Origin: Hyphomicrobiales bacterium
Lineage (GTDB): Bacteria; Pseudomonadota; Alphaproteobacteria; Rhizobiales; JAJFHB01
DNA length: 5,358 nucleotides
Assembly: GCA_021775795.1 (NCBI GenBank)
Contig: JAJFHB010000585.1
Span: 1 to 5,358, forward strand
Reading direction: 5' to 3'
Below the pieces are notes generated by a model. The model saw only the letters and a list, made by a program, of their open reading frames with translations, made no database searches and was not told where the DNA came from. The position numbers were made by a program, and so were the translations under genes. This document shows, piece by piece, positions 1 through 4,910 of this stretch. Each line of letters starts with the position of its first letter. Positions within the stretch are counted from its first letter, which is position 1.

Positions 1-2
1 CA

Positions 3-23
3 GTTTGAGGAATAGGCTCAAAC
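3..23. promoter_or_regulatory. Perfect 7-bp inverted repeat upstream of the cupin gene
   Basis: GTTTGAG (3-9) and CTCAAAC (17-23) are exact reverse complements separated by 7 bases. The right arm overlaps the end of the 8-mer AATAGGCT (11-18), which recurs upstream of two other plus-strand genes. The repeat ends 45 bases before the cupin start. There is no T-run after it, so an intrinsic terminator for an upstream gene is less likely than an operator, but the window edge hides what lies to the left. The function is inferred from symmetry and position only. Confidence 0.4.
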
Positions 24-68
24 ACGGATGCCCTCCCTGCCATCAGAAAGATTGGGAAGTGAGTACTC

Positions 69-611
69 ATGAGTTTTTCATTTGAAGGTTTTGTCGATGC
101 TGTCCGCGAAGCGGCGTGCGAGCCTGATGCAAATGCTGCGGTTCGCGCAGTGCTGGAGCGATGCGTCGCCGATCCTGATCGGATCAGGAACCAGACCCCG
201 TTGGAGGGAGATGATGAGGTGATGCTGTTCGAGGATGACAAGCTTTCGATCTGGCGTTGCCGGTTTCAGCCTCAAGTGCTGATGCCGCCTCACGAGCACA
301 AGCTCGACGTGCACATTGCAGGCTACTCAGGCAGAGAAAAGAGCATTCTCTTCAAGCGTCGGAATGATCAGTTGAAATTCGAAGGGACAGAGATCGTCGG
401 CTCGGGGGAGGTTTTGTCATTGGATGACAAGTGTATTCATGCGGTAACCGCAGAAGGTGATGTCCCCTCGCTGGCCCTGCACGTTTACATGGGCCCTTTA
501 ATGCAACTGAAGCGCGGATTGTATGACTGGGAAACCGGTGAACAGGTTGATTTTACCCTGGAAAATTTCGACGCCATGAAACGACCCGCTTCGGCATTTC
601 CGGAATTCTAG
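69..611 (+). CDS. Cupin-fold metalloenzyme, cysteine/thiol dioxygenase-like
   Basis: This is a 180-residue, probably cytosolic protein with a single cupin barrel and no signal peptide. The first cupin motif is at residues 74-87, with His75 and His77 (PHEH) as likely iron ligands. The second contains His124 (IHAV), followed by the strand LALHVY (135-140). That order matches cysteine dioxygenase and related bacterial thiol dioxygenases, where three His bind Fe(II) and a Ser-His-Tyr group sits nearby. Here His138 and Tyr140 are kept but the Ser position is Ala136, and the residue matching the mammalian crosslinked Cys appears to be His82. Oxygenation of a small thiol is therefore plausible, but the substrate is unknown. 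The ATG is preceded by a GGGAAGTGAG purine stretch ending about 5 bases upstream. The gene converges on the acetyltransferase with a 67-base gap. A general sugar- or acid-binding cupin is the main alternative. Confidence 0.8.
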   Translation: MSFSFEGFVDAVREAACEPDANAAVRAVLERCVADPDRIRNQTPLEGDDEVMLFEDDKLSIWRCRFQPQVLMPPHEHKLDVHIAGYSGREKSILFKRRNDQLKFEGTEIVGSGEVLSLDDKCIHAVTAEGDVPSLALHVYMGPLMQLKRGLYDWETGEQVDFTLENFDAMKRPASAFPEF

Positions 612-642
612 GATTGCTACTAGTACGCACCTGATTTCTGAC

Positions 643-669
643 AAGCGTTGCTGGCAGCCGCGCAGCGTT
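643..669. terminator. Weak hairpin between the convergent cupin and acetyltransferase genes
   Basis: AAGCGTTGC (643-651) can pair with GCAGCGTT (662-669) through eight base pairs, with one bulged G, one G-U pair and a 10-base loop. It lies in the 67-base convergent gap, where a bidirectional terminator is expected. On the plus strand only a short TTTT follows, about eight bases later. There is no clear U-tract on the minus strand, so the call is tentative. Confidence 0.22.
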
Positions 670-678
670 ACGTGCTTT

Positions 679-1587
679 TCAAACAAAAAAGCCCGGAGAA
701 CCAATGACGTATCGGTCGAGCCGGCCCCGGGGTTCGTCGGACATGAGCAGTGTGAGAGACCGGCCATCCATCTTGAAGCCTCTGTCCAGCAGATAGTGTA
801 CGGCCGCGCTGTTCACCAGCGGAGTGACGAGAAGCAGATCACCATCAATCTGCGCAGTCTCATTTTCTGCATGCGCCAGTACGGCGGGGAAGTCGTCCGG
901 GTCCAACAGGGCGAAAGGTCCGGCCCGTTGACCCACATAGCCATAGCCCATCGGTTCCAGGCCACGCCGGTAAAGATAGCCCGGGCGATCATCGAGTAGC
1001 CACCTGTGGTCTACATCACGCCTGTACCCCAGGGTGACACGGTCAATCCGACTTAGGATTTCGAACGTCTCGGGTTCTGCGGCCATAGGTTCGATTGTGA
1101 GGTCTGTCTCGAACGCAACGCTTTCTGCCTGGCGTTTGAAATCGCAGATCGGACACCGGGGGACCATCCCTGATTTCAGGTAGCGCGCCTGTGCAGCCAC
1201 ACTCGTCGTTGCAATGACAACTCTGCCCGCGACACCTTTCGGATTGAAGGCATGTTGGAGGAGTGTCTTGCCGATACTGCCCGTTTGGTGTCCGGGCAAA
1301 ACAAAGAAGTCTGTCAGGTTGAGCACACCCTCGCGCAGCAGTGATCTTGCATAACCAATGACCTCCCCATCGCGCTCCGCAAGCCAGCTTTCGCCCTCAC
1401 TTTCGGTCATGTGCTGAAACACGGACCTGCGGTCGCGCTCCCACGCCAGTTTCCACTCCTCGGCATTGTCGACATCCACAAGCGGTGCACCGCCTGTGGT
1501 CGCCAGAAAGCCGTTGAACGCTTGCGCGTGGACTTTGCCAACTTCTTCGATTTCGTCCACGCCGAACCGGCGGTAGCGGACAGACAT
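679..1587 (-). CDS. Tandem-domain GNAT family N-acetyltransferase
   Basis: This 302-residue protein has two GNAT-like halves. The N-terminal half (about 1-145) carries the acetyl-CoA loop after the strand LTDFFVLP, written HQTGSIGKTLL. The usual pattern is Q/R-x-x-G-x-G/A, but here the first glycine position is Ser. The C-terminal half (about 165-302) has GYRRDVDHRWLL, a GYGYVG strand and a late N-SAAVHYLLDRGF segment, the usual layout of the second domain in two-domain GNAT proteins. It probably transfers an acyl group from acyl-CoA to an amine, but no substrate can be read from the sequence. A CPIC (CxxC) sits between the halves. I chose the ATG at 1587 because the GNAT fold begins there (SVRYRRF) and GTGAG lies 11 bases upstream. 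An in-frame extension to 1692 adds 35 residues without fold character. The gene is transcribed divergently from the secreted methyltransferase-like gene across a 324-base gap. Confidence 0.85.
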   Translation of the reverse strand: MSVRYRRFGVDEIEEVGKVHAQAFNGFLATTGGAPLVDVDNAEEWKLAWERDRRSVFQHMTESEGESWLAERDGEVIGYARSLLREGVLNLTDFFVLPGHQTGSIGKTLLQHAFNPKGVAGRVVIATTSVAAQARYLKSGMVPRCPICDFKRQAESVAFETDLTIEPMAAEPETFEILSRIDRVTLGYRRDVDHRWLLDDRPGYLYRRGLEPMGYGYVGQRAGPFALLDPDDFPAVLAHAENETAQIDGDLLLVTPLVNSAAVHYLLDRGFKMDGRSLTLLMSDEPRGRLDRYVIGSPGFFV

Positions 1588-1759
1588 TGTATGAATCTCA
1601 CTGTTGCTTGCTGTTGCGGTTGATCGGAGGTCATGGAGATATCGCCACATCCGGAGCCCTTTGCGCAAGGTCGCGGCAGACATTTTCAGCAATGTTCAGA
1701 TATCCTGTCCTTGCTTCCCCTTTCTCTTGAGGTTTGTGGATTGCCATTCTTGCTCTGCA

Positions 1760-1781
1760 CTTGGGCCGTGGCCCGGCCAAG
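1760..1781. repeat. G+C-rich inverted repeat in the divergent intergenic region
   Basis: CTTGGGCC pairs with GGCCAAG (seven pairs, one bulged G, 7-base loop). An alternative is GGGCC-GT-GGCCC, with five pairs and a 2-base loop. It sits roughly mid-way between the divergent starts. No T-run follows on either strand, so it could be a protein-binding palindrome or simply a structured spacer. Confidence 0.35.
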
Positions 1782-1823
1782 CCTCGCCAAAAAGCCAAAC
1801 TGAATATGTGGCTTCGCCGAGCC

Positions 1824-1853
1824 CTGACGGTTAGTCTGCTTGTGCAATAGGCT
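1824..1853 (+). promoter_or_regulatory. Candidate promoter of the secreted methyltransferase-like gene
   Basis: CTGACG (1824-1829) resembles an alphaproteobacterial -35 (TTGACG-like). It is followed after 18 bases by TAGGCT (1848-1853), which keeps the T1, A2 and T6 positions of a -10 hexamer. TAGGCT is the tail of AATAGGCT (1846-1853), an 8-mer also found upstream of the cupin and the cytosolic methyltransferase. The inferred transcript would start about 50 bases before the ATG. The match is modest and the assignment is inference. Confidence 0.35.
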
Positions 1854-1888
1854 GGCGCCGCGTGTATTTGCAATGAGGTGGCAGTGTC

Positions 1889-1918
1889 ATGCCGGAAGAA
1901 TGGAGTGAACTATGGTAA
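1889..1918 (+). CDS. Possible 9-codon leader peptide overlapping the next start codon
   Basis: ATG at 1889 opens a nine-codon frame (MPEEWSELW) ending in TAA at 1916-1918. The stop therefore lies just inside the methyltransferase-like gene that begins at 1912, in another frame. GAGGTG (1875-1880) is spaced 8 bases from this ATG, a usable ribosome site. If translated, it would bring ribosomes directly onto the downstream start, a form of translational coupling. Two of its nine residues are Trp, too few to argue for tryptophan attenuation. A frame this short can occur by chance. Confidence 0.25.
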   Translation: MPEEWSELW

Positions 1919-2685
1919 CCCGAATAACTTCAATGGCAATGATCGCCGCTCTTGCGTTCTCGCTCTCCAGCGTTGCCCGCGCGGATGATGTTTCCGCGAC
2001 CCAAGCCAAGCTGGCAGCAGCGCTTGCGATGGACCACCGTAGTGATGAGAACACTGCCCGGGATGATAATCGCAGCCCGGAGGCGGCGATGGATTTCTGT
2101 CGTCTGAGAGATGACATGACCGTTATTGAATTCGGTCCCGGATCCGGCTGGTATACGGAAATTCTGGGCCCGGTATTGCAGGAACACGGAAGGTTGCTCA
2201 TCGCCTACAAGGCATCCTGGATGGAGAAGCTGGACGAATTGCTTTCGAGGAGTTTCATGTCCGCGGTGGAGAAGCATCCCATCGACATCTCCTGGAATTC
2301 CGAAGAAAGACGGTTTGATGTGGGTGAGATCAGTTACGGCGTCACAGACGCGGACCTGGCATTGAACATCCGGGAATATCATAATCTCAATAGTGAAGGG
2401 GCGATGGTTCTCAATCATGCGACCTATGAGGCGCTGGAGCCCGGCGGTTATTATTGCATCATCGATCACACGCGCCGTCACATGGAACCTGCCAATCATG
2501 AAAACAGGCGGCGTGCGGATCCTGTGCAGGTGATCATGGAGGTGCAGTCTGCGGGCTTTGAACTGGTGGATGCTACAGATCTGTTTTTCCGGGCTGACGA
2601 TGAATTGCGATATGAGGTGGGGCGCCGCTCCGTTAAGGGCAACACTGATCGGTTCTCGTTGCTTTTTCGCAAGCCTCAAGATTGA
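1912..2685 (+). CDS. Exported SAM-methyltransferase-like protein (COG4798-type)
   Basis: This 257-residue protein begins with a clear Sec signal peptide: charged MVTR, a hydrophobic core about residues 8-20, and cleavage after VARA at residue 24. The mature part is a class I methyltransferase fold. D-x-x-R-S-P-E (52-57) precedes the SAM motif I, VIEFGPGSGWYTE (71-83), and LEPGGYYCIIDHTRR (175-189) forms the later strand and loop seen in predicted methyltransferases of this type. It ends with a SAGFEL segment and the strand RFSLLFRK. The ATG has an excellent GGAG site 6 bases upstream (1902-1905). RidA follows 81 bases downstream on the same strand, so co-transcription is possible. The oddity is an export signal on a fold that uses a cytosolic cofactor. 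The substrate is unknown and catalysis is not shown, so it may bind something else in the periplasm. Confidence 0.85.
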   Translation: MVTRITSMAMIAALAFSLSSVARADDVSATQAKLAAALAMDHRSDENTARDDNRSPEAAMDFCRLRDDMTVIEFGPGSGWYTEILGPVLQEHGRLLIAYKASWMEKLDELLSRSFMSAVEKHPIDISWNSEERRFDVGEISYGVTDADLALNIREYHNLNSEGAMVLNHATYEALEPGGYYCIIDHTRRHMEPANHENRRRADPVQVIMEVQSAGFELVDATDLFFRADDELRYEVGRRSVKGNTDRFSLLFRKPQD

Positions 2686-2753
2686 ATCCCATAACGTGGC
2701 ATTTCCTGCGGTGCGTACTGCTGGTTTGCCGCCCGCAACACGATGTTTCATTT

Positions 2754-2760
2754 AGAGGAG
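2754..2760 (+). promoter_or_regulatory. Shine-Dalgarno that fixes the RidA-family start
   Basis: AGAGGAG stands 6 bases before the ATG at 2767 and is the strongest ribosome site in the window. It lies inside the alternative reading that would start at the ATG at 2743. The shorter protein beginning PSPEERLEELG is therefore the likely product. Confidence 0.8.
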
Positions 2761-2766
2761 GCGCCC

Positions 2767-3255
2767 ATGCCCAGTCCGGAAGAACGGTTGGAAGAACTTG
2801 GTTTCACGCTGCCGGCCGCCATAACGCTGCCGCCGTCGTTGCACCTGCCATTCACCTTTGTAAATGTGCGGGGAGACAGGGCTTTCATTTCCGGGCATCC
2901 AAAGCAGGATGCAGACGGTGCCATTGCTGGTCCTTACGGAAAAGTAGGCGCAGAGATAAGTGCCGATGATGCACAGATTGCGGCGCGCGATATAGGATTG
3001 TCGGTGCTCGCTAATCTGAAGGCCGAGATCGGTGAACTGTCCCGGGTTGCGGGGTGGCTCCGTGTCTTCGGCATGGTCAATTCCGCCCCCGGGTTTGATC
3101 GCCAGCATCTGGTGATCAACGGCTTCAGCGACCTCATCATCGATGTGTTTGGACCAGAGGTTGGCCGACACGCACGCTCAGCTATTGGCGTTGCCGGCCT
3201 GCCGATGAACTTTGCCATCGAAATCGAAGCAGAGGTACAGCTCTCAGACGTGTGA
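2767..3255 (+). CDS. RidA/YjgF/YER057c/UK114-family protein
   Basis: This 162-residue cytosolic protein is longer at its N-terminus than the roughly 128-residue E. coli RidA. That fits the extended subfamily that opens with an E-x-R-L-x-x-L-G helix and a LP segment. Family landmarks are FISGHPKQ (40-47) and the helix ANLKAEIGELSRVAGWLRVFGMVN (82-105). The C-terminal hallmark ARSAIGVAGLP (136-146) is followed by IEIEAEVQL (151-159). Arg137 aligns with RidA Arg105, which binds the substrate carboxylate, and Glu152 aligns with Glu120. The RidA Cys107 position is Ala139. Canonical RidA hydrolyses reactive enamines and imines formed by PLP enzymes. In this extended subfamily that activity is not assured, although the key Arg and Glu are present. 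It lies 81 bases after the exported methyltransferase-like gene and converges on the next gene with only 23 bases between stops. Confidence 0.9.
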   Translation: MPSPEERLEELGFTLPAAITLPPSLHLPFTFVNVRGDRAFISGHPKQDADGAIAGPYGKVGAEISADDAQIAARDIGLSVLANLKAEIGELSRVAGWLRVFGMVNSAPGFDRQHLVINGFSDLIIDVFGPEVGRHARSAIGVAGLPMNFAIEIEAEVQLSDV

Positions 3256-3278
3256 GACCACGCCCTGTTAATCAGAAG

Positions 3279-3668
3279 CTAAGCAGCCGCGTCCGGCATC
3301 AAAAAGATGCGGCGCGCCAGATCGGATTGCAGCCTCTCTGGCGTGTACCATGTTGCCAGCACATTGCCTGATACCAGATCCTGGTTTTGCGAGATGAATG
3401 CGGGGAAACTCTCGGCCTGCGTGCTCTCCATACGTTCGGCAAGCAGGCTGAGAAAGGCGAGGGTGATCGTCGTGTTGAACTTTGTCGCCGCACCGGCCTT
3501 CGTTGCAATCGTGTTGATGCACTTTGAATATCTCGACGAAGCTTCCAGAAAGTCGTAGCGGCGCAGCATTTCATAAGCGACACCAATGTGATCGATGTGG
3601 CCGAATGCGCTGGCATCGATGTCACAGGCCTCGAACGATGTGGTCAGTTCCGAATAGTTCGTACTCAT
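3279..3668 (-). CDS. Conserved protein of unknown function, partner of the RHH regulator
   Basis: I cannot assign a function to this 129-residue, mostly helical, soluble-looking protein. It has F-x-H-x-D-H at residues 22-27 followed by a hydrophobic helix (IGVAYEMLRR), then KFNTTITLAFLSLL (63-76). It closes with WYTPERLQSDLARRIFLMPD (107-126). From memory this order (H-x-x-H, then a T-I-T helix, then L-x-S-D-x-A-R-x-x-F-x-x-P-D) recurs in an uncharacterised bacterial family, often with HET where this protein has NTT. The spaced His pair could bind metal, but no third ligand is obvious. Its ATG overlaps the regulator's stop as ATGA (3665-3668), and there is no good Shine-Dalgarno, so it is probably translated by coupling to the regulator. 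That layout resembles antitoxin-toxin pairs, but the sequence shows no known toxin fold. Confidence 0.8.
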   Translation of the reverse strand: MSTNYSELTTSFEACDIDASAFGHIDHIGVAYEMLRRYDFLEASSRYSKCINTIATKAGAATKFNTTITLAFLSLLAERMESTQAESFPAFISQNQDLVSGNVLATWYTPERLQSDLARRIFLMPDAAA

Positions 3669-3922
3669 TGGTCCGGCGCGCTTTCCCGAAGGTTGTGACT
3701 GTCGGCGGCGTCGAGGTCGAGGTCATAGACCTGTTTTAACTGCTCTATTTTCTTTAGTGTGTCTGCCGAGAAGGGCGGTTTGTTCTCGAGGCAGTGCAGC
3801 GATATCCCCTCCAGCAGATCACCGAGCGAAATGTCCAGGTGCTCCGCAGTTCCTTTGAGGACCTTGAGCAGCCGTTTCTCAAGGCGCACGCCGGTTTGTA
3901 CGCGTTCAACAGTCTTGGTCAT
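3665..3922 (-). CDS. Ribbon-helix-helix-like DNA-binding regulator
   Basis: This 85-residue protein has a plausible RHH layout: a basic N-terminal strand (RVQTGVRL, 7-14), helix 1 (about 15-28), a turn at DIS (30-32) and helix 2 (about 32-46, LGDLLEGISLHCLE). A charged tail contains KKIEQLKQVYDLDL (57-70). RHH proteins bind DNA as dimers through the paired strands, often at tandem short repeats in their own promoter. Exactly such repeats (TACCAATA twice) lie 14 to 29 bases before this start. The start is firm because a TGA stop immediately precedes the ATG in frame and no plausible downstream start retains the basic strand. No Shine-Dalgarno is visible, suggesting a leaderless transcript. It shares a four-base stop-start overlap with the next gene and is divergent from the cytosolic methyltransferase, so it may control both. 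The fold is inferred by pattern only. Confidence 0.72.
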   Translation of the reverse strand: MTKTVERVQTGVRLEKRLLKVLKGTAEHLDISLGDLLEGISLHCLENKPPFSADTLKKIEQLKQVYDLDLDAADSHNLRESAPDQ

Positions 3923-3930
3923 TCATGTAA

Positions 3931-3951
3931 ATTGGTACCAATATACCAATA
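3931..3951. promoter_or_regulatory. Operator-like tandem and inverted repeat
   Basis: Two exact, adjacent copies of TACCAATA (3936-3943 and 3944-3951) have an 8-base period. The first overlaps a 12-base perfect palindrome, ATTGGTACCAAT (3931-3942). The block is markedly AT-rich against its surroundings and sits between the RHH regulator start and its upstream TTGACA. Tandem short repeats overlapping the promoter are typical operators for RHH dimers, so autoregulation is the natural reading. The same block could act on the divergent methyltransferase. Confidence 0.6.
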
Positions 3952-3957
3952 TGTCAA
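3952..3957 (-). promoter_or_regulatory. Candidate -35 box (TTGACA) of the RHH regulator
   Basis: Read on the minus strand this is a perfect TTGACA, ending 29 bases before the regulator's ATG. With normal spacing the -10 would fall at about 3929-3934 (CAATTT, a weak match) and transcription would begin at or beside the ATG. The repeats at 3931-3951 would fill the space between the boxes, where a bound repressor would block polymerase. The -10 match is poor, so the promoter is only moderately supported. Confidence 0.45.
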
Positions 3958-3992
3958 CACCATTCCTGGCGCAGGCATTTGTCATTGTGCGC

Positions 3993-4000
3993 AATAGGCT
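3993..4000 (+). promoter_or_regulatory. Copy of the shared AATAGGCT element
   Basis: AATAGGCT begins 58 bases before the chosen TTG start of the cytosolic methyltransferase, the same distance as the copy at 11-18 before the cupin ATG. The copy at 1846-1853 is 66 bases before its gene. It could be a -10-like element (TAGGCT) or a regulator half-site. No convincing -35 stands 16 to 18 bases upstream of this copy. Confidence 0.35.
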
Positions 4001-4037
4001 CGCATGAGACTGTTCCAGAAAGCTTTGTCCAAACCGC

Positions 4038-4047
4038 AAGGGAGAGG
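4038..4047 (+). promoter_or_regulatory. Shine-Dalgarno that favours the TTG start at 4051
   Basis: AAGGGAGAGG precedes TTG 4051, with GGGAG ending 6 bases before it. The only earlier in-frame starts (TTG 3979 and 3985) lack a comparable site. Starting there would also place the AATAGGCT element inside the gene. Confidence 0.6.
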
Positions 4048-4050
4048 TCT

Positions 4051-4872
4051 TTGCAGCGCACAGCGGAAGAGCTCGCGCAGACGGAACGCCTTGAAAATCT
4101 CTATGAACGGCTGCAATCACCTGTGATGCTGTCCATGGAGCGCAGCGTCTGCGGTTGCGACTATGGTGGCAGCAGCTGGACAACACGAGAAGAGGCTGGT
4201 GATCTCATCGCAATGCTAGGGCTGTGTTCGGGCAAGCACCTGTTGGATCTTGGCGCCGGTTCGGGCTGGCCTGCTCTGTATATGGCCAGGGAATCGGGAT
4301 GCAGCGTAACGCTGGTGGATCTGCCTGCGAACGGCCTTCGAATTGCCGGGGAAAGAGCGGCCAGGGATGAGATGTCCGAGCGCGTTACCACGTTGGTTGC
4401 AGATGCTACGGATCTTTCCTTTTCAGATGCAAGCTATGACGCCATCAGCCACAGCGATCTGCTCTGCTGCCTGAAGCACAAGCGCTCGGTTCTGGCGTCA
4501 TGCCGGCGAATAATCCGCCCGGACGGGCACATGGCATTCACCGTCATTTTTGTGGCGCCGGGACTTCCCGAGAAGCAGCGCCTTCGGGCCGTTGCAAACG
4601 GGCCGGAATTCATTGAAAGCGATGCCGATTACGCCACGATGCTGGAAGACACCGGTTGGACGATATTGAAGACCCAGGACCTCACAGCCGCATATGCGGC
4701 AACCTGCAAGCGTCAGATCGAGGCTGATGAGGCGCAAAGAGATGAACTGATCTCTCTGATCGGACAGGATGAATATGCAGAGCGGGTAGATGAGTGGCGT
4801 TCAAAATTCACTGCCATCAAAGAGGGTATTGTGCGCCGGGAACTTTTTCTGGCAGCGCCCCGCATATCCTGA
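4051..4872 (+). CDS. Class I SAM-dependent methyltransferase
   Basis: From TTG 4051 this is a 273-residue cytosolic enzyme. A helical N-terminal cap (ELAQTERLENLYERLQSP) leads to VCGCDYGGSSWTT (33-45). The Rossmann core follows: motif I LLDLGAGSGWPALYMA (64-79), acidic end of strand 2 at Asp90 (TLVDLP), and VADATDLSF (116-124) with Asp118 near the adenine. Next are the motif IV strand YDAISHSDLLCCL (129-141) and RRIIRPDGHMAFTVI (152-166). A helical C-terminal region ends in VRRELFLAA. It methylates an unidentified substrate using S-adenosylmethionine. The paired Cys (34/36 and 139/140) are unusual for this fold. I chose the TTG for its strong ribosome site; the alternative TTG at 3979 would add 24 residues. 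It is divergent from the RHH regulator, sharing a 128-base gap with the operator-like repeats, and converges on the membrane protein. Confidence 0.88.
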   Translation: MQRTAEELAQTERLENLYERLQSPVMLSMERSVCGCDYGGSSWTTREEAGDLIAMLGLCSGKHLLDLGAGSGWPALYMARESGCSVTLVDLPANGLRIAGERAARDEMSERVTTLVADATDLSFSDASYDAISHSDLLCCLKHKRSVLASCRRIIRPDGHMAFTVIFVAPGLPEKQRLRAVANGPEFIESDADYATMLEDTGWTILKTQDLTAAYAATCKRQIEADEAQRDELISLIGQDEYAERVDEWRSKFTAIKEGIVRRELFLAAPRIS

Positions 4873-4910
4873 CTGTCTGAGTATCTGACCGTTCCCGGGG
4901 ATTCGTGTCC

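Larger units (their letters stand above)
1588..1911. other. Divergent intergenic region, 324 bases, no convincing gene
   Basis: This stretch separates the minus-strand acetyltransferase start from the plus-strand secreted methyltransferase-like start, so it should hold both promoters. Open frames on both strands (about 76 to 80 codons) show no family resemblance, no good ribosome site and low-complexity Arg/Ser/Pro content. I therefore treat them as chance. Identifiable contents are a G+C-rich hairpin at 1760-1781, a copy of AATAGGCT at 1846-1853 with CTGACG 18 bases before its TAGGCT part, and a possible 9-codon leader ORF at 1889-1918. Confidence 0.6.

Noticed and set aside
796..1623. Plus-strand open frames within the acetyltransferase
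   Set aside because: They are shadows of the minus-strand GNAT gene with no domain features or ribosome sites.
1588..1692. N-terminal extension of the acetyltransferase by 35 residues to an ATG at 1692
   Set aside because: The added residues do not look like part of a GNAT fold. The ATG at 1587 starts exactly at the domain and has GTGAG upstream.
1604..1873. Two overlapping opposite-strand open frames in the divergent intergenic region
   Set aside because: Both are Arg/Ser/Pro-rich with no family resemblance and no good ribosome site. They occupy the space where both promoters should be.
1889..1918. Tryptophan attenuation at the short leader ORF
   Set aside because: Only two separated Trp codons are present, no terminator/antiterminator pair is visible, and the downstream gene is not in tryptophan metabolism.
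1930..2751. Long open frame of 273 codons on the minus strand
   Set aside because: It lies antisense to the exported methyltransferase-like gene, which has a signal peptide, a SAM motif and a strong ribosome site. The minus-strand product has no recognisable domain and composition typical of a shadow frame.
3279..3922. Calling the RHH gene and its partner a type II toxin-antitoxin system
   Set aside because: The gene order, overlap and operator fit, but the second protein shows no known toxin fold or catalytic motif. The label would go beyond the sequence, so the pair is reported only as a regulator-partner module.
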